Positions 1-9,069 of a DNA stretch of 64,000 nucleotides are shown here, one piece after another. The notes beneath the pieces were generated by a model. It saw only the letters and a list, made by a program, of their open reading frames with translations, made no database searches and was not told where the DNA came from. Position numbers and translations under genes: made by a program. The stretch is taken from NCBI RefSeq assembly GCF_018310695.1, contig NZ_JAGXCY010000006.1, forward strand, positions 153,862 through 217,861, written 5' to 3'. The first letter of the stretch is position 1. Each line of letters starts with the position of its first letter. Source of the DNA: Paenibacillus sp. Marseille-Q4541. GTDB lineage: Bacteria > Bacillota > Bacilli > Paenibacillales > Paenibacillaceae.

Positions 1-549
1 CTTGGCTGCATTCGTTCCAACAATTCCTCCGCCAATAATCGTTACTTTGCCCCGGCTTACTCCAGGAATGCCCGAGAGGAGAATACCTTTTCCACCCTTA
101 TTTTTCTCCAGCAGCTGTGCACCAATCTGTGCAGACATTCGGCCTGCAACTTCACTCATTGGTGTGAGTAGTGGAAGAGTTCCACCTGTGGTTATCGTTT
201 CATAGGCAATCGCAATAACGCCACTGTCTACCAGTGCTTTGGTCAAAGAAGGCTCGGCCGCAAGATGAAGATAGGTAAACAGAACAAGGCCAGGTCTGAA
301 ATAACCATATTCACTAGATAAAGGTTCTTTTACTTTCATAATCATGTCCGCTTTATTCCATACAGAGGTTACATCCGCCAGCTCGGCTCCTGCAGCTGCA
401 TATTCAGCATCGGTAAAACCGCTGCCTATACCTGCACCAGATTCCACGTAAACCTGATGTCCTTTGCGAACGAATTCAGCTGCTCCTTGCGGCGTAAGAG
501 CCACTCGGTTTTCATTATTTTTAATTTCTTTCGGTACACCAACGATCAT
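1..549 (-). CDS. ald: Alanine dehydrogenase, N-terminal part (cut by window edge)
   Basis: NAD-dependent L-alanine dehydrogenase, which interconverts alanine and pyruvate plus ammonia; in spore-formers it serves alanine use and sporulation. About 183 residues are visible. The start [20 protein letters not shown] is the typical opening of the Ald family, and the visible part ends in the glycine-rich Rossmann motif [15 protein letters not shown]. The ATG at 549 has a GAGGTG ribosome site upstream. The C-terminal half lies beyond position 1. It is divergent from a PucR-family regulator, the arrangement known for ald and its activator AdeR in Bacillus. Family call is secure; completeness cannot be judged. 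Confidence 0.95.
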   Translation of the reverse strand, partial: MIVGVPKEIKNNENRVALTPQGAAEFVRKGHQVYVESGAGIGSGFTDAEYAAAGAELADVTSVWNKADMIMKVKEPLSSEYGYFRPGLVLFTYLHLAAEPSLTKALVDSGVIAIAYETITTGGTLPLLTPMSEVAGRMSAQIGAQLLEKNKGGKGILLSGIPGVSRGKVTIIGGGIVGTNAAK

Positions 550-742
550 GCGAATCACCTCGTGATTTAGAGTGGGAGTTTACTAAAGTTTTATTATTTT
601 GAAGTGGAAGGTAAATCATGTTATTGCTTTTTTTATAATGCGTGTTAGCTATACTACAATTTTATGTGGGAGGGTGTGAAAATGCATCTTACTTAATGTC
701 TATTATTTGCGAAAATAGCAGGACTTTATGTCATAATGGTTG

Positions 743-760
743 AATATCATGTATGGTATT
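743..760. promoter_or_regulatory. Imperfect inverted repeat between ald and adeR
   Basis: AATATCAT and ATGGTATT flank a 2-base spacer, with seven of eight arm positions complementary. It lies 37-54 bases before the adeR-like start and about 200 bases upstream of ald. An AdeR-type activator would need a site in this interval, but no motif knowledge ties this repeat to it. Confidence 0.25.
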
Positions 761-796
761 TTGATGAGTATGTAAATAAATTTGACATGGTGGTGT

Positions 797-2455
797 ATGT
801 TTCTGAAAAAAACACAATCTCTTACAATTAAAGATGTGATGAGCAGACCCATTTTTAAAAGAGCTCATATTGCAGCTGGTTTACAAGGTGGGCATCGACA
901 GGTCAGATGGGTACATGTCCTTGAAATTACGAATATAACTCCCTATTTGAGTCGTGGGGATTTAATCTTGTCAACGGGTCTCTGGCTCAAAATCGAGCAG
1001 GAGCGTAAACAGTATTTGATGCAGCTTATTCAGAGTGAAGCCGCCGGACTCTGTGTAGAGTTCGGGACAAGTATAGAGAGTATCCCTCAAGATGTACTTG
1101 AGCTTGCAGATGAACATCAATTTCCCATCATTGTGTTTGACCGTCCTGTAAGGTTTGTGGAGATTACCCAGGACATTCATTCGTACATTATTAATCGCCA
1201 GCATCAGTTATTGAAGGATCTAGAAACGTACTCACGTAAAGTTCAGCAATTGACCCTCCAAAGCACGGATATATCCAGTATTTTGCGGCTGCTAAGTGAA
1301 TATGCGTCTCAGCCTGTCGTATATGTATCTTCTCTTGAACACAATCGGTTTTATCCAAGTGTATCCCCGGAAAGGGCTGCTGCCATTGCCGATGTTTACG
1401 CTCGCGAGGTAGAGCACAGACCGCTCGGAGGTCAGGAGTCTAACATTCTAGCAGAACTTTCAGAGGATCATTATGTACTGTTTCAGCCGGTCGTTATTTT
1501 CGGTCAGGTGTTCTCAGCGGTTGGAATTGTTACCTCGGAGCAGCCGGCAGAGGCTTTATCTCTGCTGCTCGATTACACCGCCAAAGCAGTAGCCACGTTA
1601 TTACTTCGCACCGAATTTCTTGAGGAAAAAATGCTTCGGAATCAAAATAGTATTTTGCAGGATCTATTGAATAATCGTATTCATAGTGAAGAACAGGCAC
1701 AAACCAGTATGGGCCTTCGCTTGCTAGTGAAGGGGCAATATTTGTTTCTCGGTGGGGTCCTTGAAATCGAACACCGGGCAAAAAATATTGAGCAAGAGCG
1801 GAAGGAAGCGAACCATCAAGACATGATGGTGCTGCTCCGTTCTTTACTGAAAAAGAATAATGTTCCTCATCTTGTCATGATGAAAATGAACCAAATTCAC
1901 GTGCTGTGTGCGAAGGAATCGCTGACCAAGGATACTGCGGTGAATTTGATGATGACGCTGCGGTCTATCACAGAGGATATATCGGAATTTGCCGTGCAGC
2001 TAGAGGGGGTTATCATTCATGCAGGTTTTGGAAAAGTGAGGCAGAAGATGACGGAGTCCCAGGTAAGCTTTGCAGAGGCGTACCAGGTCATTGAAGTGAG
2101 CCGGAGTGTAGACTCGATGAAGGATGTTTTATTTTATGACAAGCTGGGGGTCTATCAATTGCTAAAGGCAACACCGTATACTTTTCTACAGTCTTTTGTA
2201 GATGACCATCTAGGTGTGTTAGTTCGTTACGATGAGAAGCATGACCTTCATCTGCTGGATACACTAAAGGCGTATATGGACTATTTTGGTTCTAAACTCG
2301 AGACAGCTAAAGCACTCTATATTCACCGCCAGACGCTTTATAATCGGCTAGATAAACTGGAGGAACTATTAGGGGAAGACTGGCTTGCCCCGCACCGTCG
2401 AACCTCTATCGAAATGGCTTTACTTGCCCATGATATGCTGCAGCATAGTCAGTAG
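797..2455 (+). CDS. adeR: PucR-family transcriptional activator, probable AdeR
   Basis: Transcription regulator of the PucR/CdaR type. From the ATG at 797 it has 552 residues. The N-terminal PucR sensor domain covers about residues 10-140 and includes RGDLILSTG. A middle GGDEF-like region covers about 290-430. The C-terminal PucR helix-turn-helix lies near 490-545 and includes ETAKALYIHRQTLYNRLDKL. The reading frame extends to a TTG at 782, but the ATG at 797 follows a GGTGG stretch and fits the family start better. It stands head to head with ald; in Bacillus subtilis the PucR-type protein AdeR (YukF) activates ald. Inference: this is that activator, sensing alanine. Another amino-acid or purine PucR role is possible but less likely given the neighbour. 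Confidence 0.85.
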   Translation: MFLKKTQSLTIKDVMSRPIFKRAHIAAGLQGGHRQVRWVHVLEITNITPYLSRGDLILSTGLWLKIEQERKQYLMQLIQSEAAGLCVEFGTSIESIPQDVLELADEHQFPIIVFDRPVRFVEITQDIHSYIINRQHQLLKDLETYSRKVQQLTLQSTDISSILRLLSEYASQPVVYVSSLEHNRFYPSVSPERAAAIADVYAREVEHRPLGGQESNILAELSEDHYVLFQPVVIFGQVFSAVGIVTSEQPAEALSLLLDYTAKAVATLLLRTEFLEEKMLRNQNSILQDLLNNRIHSEEQAQTSMGLRLLVKGQYLFLGGVLEIEHRAKNIEQERKEANHQDMMVLLRSLLKKNNVPHLVMMKMNQIHVLCAKESLTKDTAVNLMMTLRSITEDISEFAVQLEGVIIHAGFGKVRQKMTESQVSFAEAYQVIEVSRSVDSMKDVLFYDKLGVYQLLKATPYTFLQSFVDDHLGVLVRYDEKHDLHLLDTLKAYMDYFGSKLETAKALYIHRQTLYNRLDKLEELLGEDWLAPHRRTSIEMALLAHDMLQHSQ

Positions 2456-2557
2456 ATCTGGAACGAATAGATCTATGAAAAATAAATAATTTTAAAAAGT
2501 AACCAAATGCGTTAGTAGAGACACTTATATATAGAAAATCAGGAGAGGAGATTGATC

Positions 2558-3988
2558 TTGCGAGCATGGATAATTAAAGCGCAAGAGGGTGATCCGGAAG
2601 CATTTCAGGAGCTTGTACGGCATTTTAGCGGAATGGCCCATGCGGTGAGTTATCAAAAGCTTGGAGATTTCTATTTGGCACAAGATGCGGTGCAAGAGGC
2701 ATTTACGGAAGCTTTTCTTAAGCTAAACACTTTAGAGCATGTAGAAGCATTTCCGGGATGGTTTCGCGTAATCGTCGAACGTAAAAGCTACCGGATTTGG
2801 CAACAGCACAACAAAGTTCAGGAAATGGGTCTGGAAGGAATACAGGAACAACAAATATTGCAGCAGGAGACGGTAGAAGATCAGGTCAGCAGAATTCAAC
2901 TGAATCAAATGATTCATGAAGCGGTTTCGGCCCTGCCGACACGGAGTAGGGTGCCCGTGCAACTCTATTATTTTTATGGTTATTCCATCCGTGAAATTAG
3001 TGAATATCTGGAGACATCCATCGCTGTACTAAAGAAGAGGTTATTCGATGCACGTAAGAAGCTGAAAGATAAGCTGCCTGTGGCAGACTTCATTGCTGTA
3101 TTTCATGATTTGTATGAGGGAGGAAGTAAAATGTTACATATTGTGAATGGAGATTCGGTTGCTGAGAAGTTGAAGCAGGGTGTGGTACAAGGGGATATTC
3201 TGGTGTGGAGAGAGATTTATACGGTAGGTCCTTTGTTCGAAGATATGAGCACGGAAGCTCACAAGACGAGTCGTGCGAAATATCTTGAGCAGAACTTAGG
3301 GATTCCCGCTAGCGAATATGTAAATGACTGTAAGCAGCAGGAAGAGCAGCTTGCTGCGTTTCGGAAATACGATGAGGTGGTACTCTGGTTTGAACATGAC
3401 TTATTCGACCAGACCATGCTTTGTTATCTTTTGTCTTTTTTTGCTCATCAGGATTTGGGTAACACGAGACTGAATCTGCTTACGATTGGGGAGTTTCCAG
3501 GGATTGAGCTGTTTCGTGGATTAGGACAGTTAACAGCAGAACAGCTTAAGACCTTATCCGGAACGTGGCAAATTGTGAGTAACAAAGAGCTTCTACTAGG
3601 GGATGCGCTGTGGAAAGCCTATTCTGCAAGTGACACATTACAGTTAAAGCGTTTACTTGATAGCGATACATCTGCCTTACCATTTGCTAAAGAAGCGTAC
3701 CTTGCGTATCTATCCCGTCTACCCTCTGAACAGGATGGAATCGGAAGTGTGGAGCGAGAAGTGATGAAAGAGATCGCTGCTGGAGAGCATTCCCCTTATG
3801 GATTGTTTAGAAAAGTAGGAGATACACTTCATCATCTGGGCATGGGGGATTTAGAATTCTGGTATGTGCTTCGGAAAATGGCAGAAGGGCCGCGCCCACT
3901 CATTGAGCTTGAAGGAGCAGAGGACTTTCCAAACTACTCCGCGCCAGGAGGAGATAACTTCAAAAGTGCTTCGATTTATCTCAGCTGA
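2558..3988 (+). CDS. ECF-like sigma-70 factor fused to a DUF1835 protein
   Basis: A 476-residue fusion. Residues 1-75 look like sigma-70 region 2 (DAVQEAFTEAFLKLNTLE) and about 105-180 like region 4 (YGYSIREISEYLETSIAVLKKRL). The rest starts with MLHIVNGDSVAEKLKQG, the typical opening of DUF1835 proteins, and ends in the DUF3658-like region that usually accompanies it. The start is placed at TTG 2558, seven bases after AGGAGAGGAG; the frame also has a TTG at 2552, too close to that site. A second strong ribosome site (GAGGGAGG) lies in frame before an ATG at 3131, so the DUF1835 half may also be made alone. No anti-sigma gene is adjacent. Target promoters are unknown. Confidence 0.85.
   Translation: MRAWIIKAQEGDPEAFQELVRHFSGMAHAVSYQKLGDFYLAQDAVQEAFTEAFLKLNTLEHVEAFPGWFRVIVERKSYRIWQQHNKVQEMGLEGIQEQQILQQETVEDQVSRIQLNQMIHEAVSALPTRSRVPVQLYYFYGYSIREISEYLETSIAVLKKRLFDARKKLKDKLPVADFIAVFHDLYEGGSKMLHIVNGDSVAEKLKQGVVQGDILVWREIYTVGPLFEDMSTEAHKTSRAKYLEQNLGIPASEYVNDCKQQEEQLAAFRKYDEVVLWFEHDLFDQTMLCYLLSFFAHQDLGNTRLNLLTIGEFPGIELFRGLGQLTAEQLKTLSGTWQIVSNKELLLGDALWKAYSASDTLQLKRLLDSDTSALPFAKEAYLAYLSRLPSEQDGIGSVEREVMKEIAAGEHSPYGLFRKVGDTLHHLGMGDLEFWYVLRKMAEGPRPLIELEGAEDFPNYSAPGGDNFKSASIYLS
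3131..3988 (+). other. Possible internal translation start giving a free DUF1835 protein
   Basis: Within the sigma fusion gene, GAGGGAGG followed by AAGTAAA precedes ATG at 3131 in the same frame. The product would be 285 residues beginning MLHIVNGD, exactly the start of a stand-alone DUF1835 protein. Seen in sequence; use of the start is inference. Confidence 0.5.
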
Positions 3989-4032
3989 GCCCCTTTTGAT
4001 TCACGGATTCTAGGATGCAATTCTACAAATGG

Positions 4033-4084
4033 AAAAGAGGTTGTCCGAAGTCACCTTACGGTGAATAGGGACAACCTCTTTTTT
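4033..4084. terminator. Terminator between convergent sigma-DUF1835 and aminopeptidase genes
   Basis: Stem AAAAGAGGTTGTCC pairs with GGACAACCTCTTTT, with a nested TCACC/GGTGA hairpin in the loop. T-runs lie on both sides, so it can serve both strands. Confidence 0.85.
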
Positions 4085-4098
4085 GTCTTCAGCGCAAA

Positions 4099-5328
4099 TT
4101 AAAACGCCCAGTTTCCTTGTTTAAATACAGGCTCTTCTGTACCGTCAGCCGTAATACCATAGATATCAAGTTCAGCGGAACCGATCATGAAATCCGTGTG
4201 CACTGTGCTGGTGTTCAGACCATGCTCGTTTAACTGTTCAGGGGACATTTCTGTTCCTCCCTCGATACAAGCAGAATAAGCACTGCCGATAGCAAGGTGA
4301 CAGCTCGCGTTTTCATCGAAGAGTGTTTTGTAGAATAGAACACCGCTATCGGAGATAGGAGAATGGTGAGGTACAAGGGCAACTTCGCCCAGGTAATGAG
4401 CGCCTTCATCCATGTTAACGAGACCCTTCAGCGTCTCTTCGCCTTTCTCCGCAGTGACATCTACTACGCGTCCGTTCTCAAATGTAAATGTAAAGTTGTC
4501 GATAATATTGCCGCTATAGCTGAGTGGTTTCGTGCTGGATACTTTACCATTCACACCTGTACGTAATGGAGCAGAATAGACTTCTTCTGTAGGAAGGTTT
4601 GGTACGAACCATACGCCTTTTTCATTTTCCTTGTTACCGCCAAGCCAAATATGGTTCTCTGGGAGTTCCATCGTAAGGTCTGTACCTGGTGCAACATAGT
4701 GAAGTTTTTTATACTGTTTTTCGTTTAAGTAATTGCTTTTTTCTTTGAGCGTTGCGATATGTTTCTCCCAAGCGCCAACCGGATCAGGCTGATCGGCACG
4801 CACCATTTGGAAAATAACGTCCCACAGCTTTTCTATCTGCTCATCTGCTGGCAAGTCAGGGAATACTTTGGCAGCCCATCCTTTGGAAGGAGCGGCACCG
4901 AGCGACCAGCTTACTTTAAATGATTGTGTCAGTTGACGGAAACGAGTAAGTGCAGTGCTGAGTGTTTTGTTAGCATTGATAATTTTTTGGGAAGGTACAC
5001 CTGCTAATAGGTCTGGATCATCGGACTTAATAGTAATGAAAGCTGCGCCATTCTCCGCTTGTTCTACGCGTTCTGCCGCTGTATGTTTTGGTACATCAAG
5101 GAAAGATTCTTCGGAAGCCATATCGTACTGGATGCGTGATACCGCATCGTCCGACCAGTTTACTTTGACTTGGTAAGCACCTGCTTCGTATGCTTTCTTG
5201 ACGATGGCACGAGCCAGTTCAGGTACTTCAATCGATATGTTCAGGACGACGGTTTGTCCCTTCTGTACATTTACCCCGACTTTCACGAGTAGTTCTGCAT
5301 AATTGTCCAGCTTGGTTTGAAAATCCAT
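4099..5328 (-). CDS. ampS: M29-family metalloaminopeptidase
   Basis: Thermophilic-type aminopeptidase of peptidase family M29 (AmpS/PepS/aminopeptidase T), which removes N-terminal residues from peptides in the cytoplasm using two divalent metal ions. It has 409 residues, the usual family length. The C-terminal metal-binding region is intact: GAHYLGEVALVPHHSPIS, then LFYKTLFDENASCHLAIG and HTDFMIGS, supplying the family's Glu, His and Asp ligands. The ATG at 5328 follows AAGGAGATG. No signal peptide is visible. It stands alone between a convergent terminator and the divergent 5-oxoprolinase genes. A role in recycling peptides fits the amino-acid-catabolic neighbourhood. Confidence 0.93.
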   Translation of the reverse strand: MDFQTKLDNYAELLVKVGVNVQKGQTVVLNISIEVPELARAIVKKAYEAGAYQVKVNWSDDAVSRIQYDMASEESFLDVPKHTAAERVEQAENGAAFITIKSDDPDLLAGVPSQKIINANKTLSTALTRFRQLTQSFKVSWSLGAAPSKGWAAKVFPDLPADEQIEKLWDVIFQMVRADQPDPVGAWEKHIATLKEKSNYLNEKQYKKLHYVAPGTDLTMELPENHIWLGGNKENEKGVWFVPNLPTEEVYSAPLRTGVNGKVSSTKPLSYSGNIIDNFTFTFENGRVVDVTAEKGEETLKGLVNMDEGAHYLGEVALVPHHSPISDSGVLFYKTLFDENASCHLAIGSAYSACIEGGTEMSPEQLNEHGLNTSTVHTDFMIGSAELDIYGITADGTEEPVFKQGNWAF

Positions 5329-5578
5329 ATCGGGTCATCTCCTTTTTTGTGATCCGTTAAAATAAACATCGCTTCTAGTGTACCGCTATTTTCCAAGGAA
5401 TCAAAGTGTATGTAATACTTGTGTTATATATTCTGTGTTTACCTTTTTAGAATGTCCTATTCCTAAGATGAAAAATGGATGGGAGGGGCGTTCATCTTTT
5501 GATATGATAATGAAAAAAACGACGAACATCCGTAATTGCTAATCACGGTTCATCGGTTCATTTAACAGGAGGAAAATC

Positions 5579-6367
5579 ATGAGCGCATCACACAAAGTAT
5601 CATATACGATTGATCTTAATTGCGATCTTGGAGAAGGTTTTGGAGCGTACCCTTCTGCTTCGGATGCGCAAATGATGAAATATATTACATCTGCTAACAT
5701 TGCCTGCGGTTTTCATGCCGGTGATCCCAGTAAAATGAGAGAAGCCGTTCAGCTTGCTCTTGCTCATGGCGTATCGATCGGAGCGCATCCAGGCCTGCCG
5801 GATCTCATCGGATTTGGACGCAGGGAACTCGCAGTGACAGCGCAGGAAGTATACGATATGGTGGTTTATCAGATCGGAGCTCTGTCCGCTATTGTAAAGG
5901 CAGAAGGCGGGAAGCTAAGCCATGTGAAACCGCATGGTGCGCTTTATAATATGGCAGCCGAACGAGAACCACTGGCGAAAGCAGTAGCGGAAGCAATCTA
6001 CCGGGTAGATCCAGAACTTATTTTATACGGACTTGCGAGCAGTCATCTTACCCTTGCTGGAGAATTGACGGGTCTTAGGTGCGCCCATGAGGTATTCGCT
6101 GATCGTACCTATGAGGGAGGCGGGACACTTACGCCTAGACATCTACCGGGGGCAGTCATTCGGGATTCAGCAGCATGTGCGAGACAAGCCCTCCGCATGA
6201 TTCAGTATGGGGAAGCAACCTCACGTGAGGGTACACCGATTAAGCTCAAAGCTGATACGCTGTGTATCCATGGAGATACACCGGAAGCACTTGAGCATGC
6301 GTTATTTTTAAGAGAAAGTTTCAAAAAGCATGGAATAAAGGTGCAAAGTGTAGGTGAGACAAAGTGA
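5579..6367 (+). CDS. pxpA: 5-oxoprolinase subunit PxpA (LamB/YcsF family)
   Basis: Subunit A of the prokaryotic ATP-dependent 5-oxoprolinase, which opens 5-oxoproline (pyroglutamate) to glutamate. 262 residues. The family signature is clear: DLNCDLGEGFGAYP at the N-terminus, IACGFHAGDP near residue 42, SIGAHPGLPDL near 67 and HVKPHGALYN near 115, with CIHGDTP at the end. The ATG at 5579 follows AGGAGG. The stop overlaps the pxpB start by four bases (GTGA), indicating translational coupling. Confidence 0.96.
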   Translation: MSASHKVSYTIDLNCDLGEGFGAYPSASDAQMMKYITSANIACGFHAGDPSKMREAVQLALAHGVSIGAHPGLPDLIGFGRRELAVTAQEVYDMVVYQIGALSAIVKAEGGKLSHVKPHGALYNMAAEREPLAKAVAEAIYRVDPELILYGLASSHLTLAGELTGLRCAHEVFADRTYEGGGTLTPRHLPGAVIRDSAACARQALRMIQYGEATSREGTPIKLKADTLCIHGDTPEALEHALFLRESFKKHGIKVQSVGETK

Positions 6368-7062
6368 AGTTGTCTTTCCAACTGACTCCGTTTGGAGATT
6401 CGGCCGTGCTTCTTCATTTTGGAGATATCATCGATGAGCGCATTCATGAGCAGGTCCGGCTCTGTACGGACATTCTGGGTCAGAAGCCTTTTCCTGGTAT
6501 GATCGAATGTGTCCCTGCTTACGCCAGTGTTACCGTTCATTATGAACTACTGGAGGTAAAGAAGTTCTGTGGCGGTCAGCCTGCTTATCTATACATAGAG
6601 GCGTATCTCAGGGGACTATTTACACAGCTAACAGACATGTCTTCCGCAAAGCCTCGGACGATCATTCTTCCTGTATGTTACGGAGGAGAGTACGGCCCCG
6701 ATTTATCTGAGGTTGCGCGATACACGAACATGACAGAACAAGAAGTCATCTCGCTGCACAGCGGGGGGACGTATAAAGTATATATGATTGGATTTGCTCC
6801 CGGGTTTCCGTATCTTGGAGGAATGCCAGGCGCTCTTTTTACGCCGAGAAAGCAGGTGCCGCGTGTCCTTATTCCTGCAGGGAGTGTAGGTATTGCAGGG
6901 GAACAGACAGGAGTATATTCCCTTCCCACCCCGGGAGGTTGGCAGATCATCGGGAGGACTCCTAGGCGCTTGTTTGAACCGGATGCGAAGGAGCCCGTAC
7001 TTTTGCGTGCAGGAGATATCGTGCGCTTTCAGCCGATCAGTCTTGAAGAGTTCCAATCCTGA
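6364..7062 (+). CDS. pxpB: 5-oxoprolinase subunit PxpB (KipI family)
   Basis: Subunit B of 5-oxoprolinase; the family is also known as KipI, an inhibitor of sporulation kinase A in Bacillus subtilis. 232 residues, normal length, starting at a GTG overlapping the pxpA stop. Family marks include FGDSAVLLHFGD near the N-terminus and MIGFAPGFPYLGGMP and TPGGWQIIGRTP in the C-terminal cyclophilin-like part. Its usual partner pxpC is not next but lies past an inserted 229-residue gene. Whether it also acts as a kinase inhibitor here cannot be told from sequence. Confidence 0.95.
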   Translation: MKLSFQLTPFGDSAVLLHFGDIIDERIHEQVRLCTDILGQKPFPGMIECVPAYASVTVHYELLEVKKFCGGQPAYLYIEAYLRGLFTQLTDMSSAKPRTIILPVCYGGEYGPDLSEVARYTNMTEQEVISLHSGGTYKVYMIGFAPGFPYLGGMPGALFTPRKQVPRVLIPAGSVGIAGEQTGVYSLPTPGGWQIIGRTPRRLFEPDAKEPVLLRAGDIVRFQPISLEEFQS

Positions 7063-7171
7063 TTAACAGGATTCTTGCATATATGGAAGTGGTTCTCTTT
7101 TCTTTTCTCTATCGATCGCTTAGTCTAAAGTTTTTACAAGATAGACTTATCGCAGAGAGGGAAATCATACG

Positions 7172-7861
7172 ATGTCAAAGGTTTCGAAATTCACTATGAT
7201 CGGATTCATTATACTTTTGGGCGTGAGTGCAGTAATTTTCATGACGTTATATAAAGACTCCCAAGAAAAGTACAATGATCTGAAGTCGCGGTATCAAATG
7301 AAAAACGACTCCGGCTTCATATACATACTGAAGAATACAGTATCTCTGATTCCACTTGCAGAAACATTAGAAGCCATTAGCAACACAGAAAAAGATGAAA
7401 GCCCTGCTAAAGTTCAACAGCTCATTGAAGCCGCTAAAATAGAGGCGGATCAGATCGATGAGCAGATGTGGACACTTATTGAATTTAGCGACGATTATTC
7501 GGAGAATAGAGATCCAGAGATTGTAGTTAATAGTGCTGTGATGACTTCAGATGAGCAATATGACATGTATACAGCTTTTAGCGGAACATGGGGCTCAGTA
7601 CGAACGATAAGCTATCGTTATTGGAAATCCAGTCCCAAATTAATAGATGAAGGTACACGTGAATATTTACGGTCGCTGGCCGGTGAGCTGCGTTCTATGG
7701 ACGAAATACTTTCTATAATAAAGGAAGAATATACGACTTCAATAAACTCTTTATATGATGCGAAAATTGCCAAAGCGAATCTATTAGGATTAATAAAACC
7801 TCATCTTATAAAGATAGATAAATTGCAGGAAGTGTTCTATTCCAATTCCGAGAACTTCTGA
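7172..7861 (+). CDS. Membrane-anchored protein of unknown function inside the pxp cluster
   Basis: 229 residues, not recognised. A single N-terminal transmembrane segment (about residues 8-26, FTMIGFIILLGVSAVIFMTL) is followed by a largely helical, charged extracytoplasmic region with no evident catalytic motif and no cysteines. The ATG at 7172 follows GAGAGGGAAA. It lies between pxpB (110 bases upstream) and pxpC (77 bases downstream) in the same direction and is followed by a weak terminator-like hairpin. PxpC neighbours PxpB directly in most genomes, so this gene appears inserted. There is no evidence that it takes part in oxoproline metabolism. Confidence 0.8.
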   Translation: MSKVSKFTMIGFIILLGVSAVIFMTLYKDSQEKYNDLKSRYQMKNDSGFIYILKNTVSLIPLAETLEAISNTEKDESPAKVQQLIEAAKIEADQIDEQMWTLIEFSDDYSENRDPEIVVNSAVMTSDEQYDMYTAFSGTWGSVRTISYRYWKSSPKLIDEGTREYLRSLAGELRSMDEILSIIKEEYTTSINSLYDAKIAKANLLGLIKPHLIKIDKLQEVFYSNSENF

Positions 7862-7866
7862 TATAG

Positions 7867-7910
7867 AACAAAGGCAGCCAGACCACTGATGGTCTTTGTT
7901 CTTTTATTTT
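7867..7910 (+). terminator. Weak terminator-like hairpin before pxpC
   Basis: AGACC/GGTCT forms an inner stem and AACAAA/TTTGTT an outer one with a bulge, followed by CTTTTATTTT. It may partly separate pxpC from the upstream gene. Confidence 0.45.
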
Positions 7911-7938
7911 AGTAATTCCTATCGAAGGAGCTGTATAC

Positions 7939-8982
7939 ATGAGTCAGAACATGGGCCTGTACATATTGAAACCCGGTGTATTTGCTACCGTTCAAGATCT
8001 CGGAAGATATGGTTACCAAAGTTACGGTGTTCCTGTCTCAGGTGCGATGGATCTTCCTGCGGCAAGAATAGCCAATCTTCTCGTGGGGAATGCAGAGGAT
8101 AAGGCCGTTCTTGAGATTACGATGACAGGAACGGAGTTTATCGCCCTAACACCACTTCTTCTCGCCATTTGCGGCGGATCTCTTCAGGCATGGATGGATG
8201 GACAAACGTTGCCTCAATGGAGACCTGTAGTAATCCCAGAAGGAAGTACAGTCCGGTTTAAGGCTCCTCTGCCGTCACCGCTCAGCGGATGCAGAGCTTA
8301 TGTTGCTTTTGGCGGGGGACTGGATGTTCTTTCTGTCATGGGAAGTCGCAGCACTTATACGAGAGCAGAGCTGGGAGGCATTCACGGACGATCACTTCGA
8401 GCAGGAGATGAGCTTTTAACAGAGGTGATGGAGGACAATTCATTGCTGTCCGCGATGCTAGAAGAGTCACAGCATTCTTTGGTTACCGTACCTTGGTCTG
8501 TGAATGCGGATTTCTTGTATCCGTTCAGAAGGACGGAGGGAAGCGAAAAGGCTGCCTTCATACGTGTGATGAAGGGCACTCATTATGATCTTATGGATGA
8601 GGATAGTAAGAAGCTCTTTACAGAGCAAAGATATCAAGTGGATACGACATCCGACCGGATGGGATATCGTCTAAAAGGGCTTCATAGGCGGCTTATTTTC
8701 GGGGACTCAAAAGAACTCCTTTCGGAAGGGGTTGTACATGGGACGATACAGCTTCCGCCTAGTGGTGAACCCGTCCTGCTGTTATCGGACAGACAGACAA
8801 CAGGAGGGTATCCGAGAATTGCTCAGGTGGCGAGCGCAGATCTTCCGCAGGTTGCACAGCTGAAACCAGGGGAGTATATAAACTTTCAATATATATCGGT
8901 GGAAGAAGCAGAAGATTTGCTGCTGCAGCAGGAGAAGCAGATGCGACAGATCCGATCTGCCCTCAGGTTGAAATGGAAATGA
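7939..8982 (+). CDS. pxpC: 5-oxoprolinase subunit PxpC (KipA, biotin-dependent carboxyltransferase-like)
   Basis: Subunit C of 5-oxoprolinase, the KipA / allophanate-hydrolase-subunit-2 family. 347 residues. Marks include VFATVQDLGRYGYQSYGVP and SGAMD at the N-terminus, and LLLSDRQTTGGYPRIAQV near residue 280. The ATG at 7939 follows GAAGGAG. With PxpA and PxpB it would form the complete enzyme. A convergent hairpin at about 9028-9062 ends the unit. Confidence 0.95.
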   Translation: MSQNMGLYILKPGVFATVQDLGRYGYQSYGVPVSGAMDLPAARIANLLVGNAEDKAVLEITMTGTEFIALTPLLLAICGGSLQAWMDGQTLPQWRPVVIPEGSTVRFKAPLPSPLSGCRAYVAFGGGLDVLSVMGSRSTYTRAELGGIHGRSLRAGDELLTEVMEDNSLLSAMLEESQHSLVTVPWSVNADFLYPFRRTEGSEKAAFIRVMKGTHYDLMDEDSKKLFTEQRYQVDTTSDRMGYRLKGLHRRLIFGDSKELLSEGVVHGTIQLPPSGEPVLLLSDRQTTGGYPRIAQVASADLPQVAQLKPGEYINFQYISVEEAEDLLLQQEKQMRQIRSALRLKWK

Positions 8983-9027
8983 TCGCATGTCTGCATAGAT
9001 TGCCATATTAAAATAGTAAATACGAAG

Positions 9028-9062
9028 AAGACCCTGGATCATGTAAGATCAGGGTCTTTGTT
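9028..9062. terminator. Terminator between convergent pxpC and nucB
   Basis: AAGACCCTGGATC and GATCAGGGTCTT form the stem, followed by TGTTTT on the plus strand. Confidence 0.8.
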
Positions 9063-9069
9063 TTATGTT

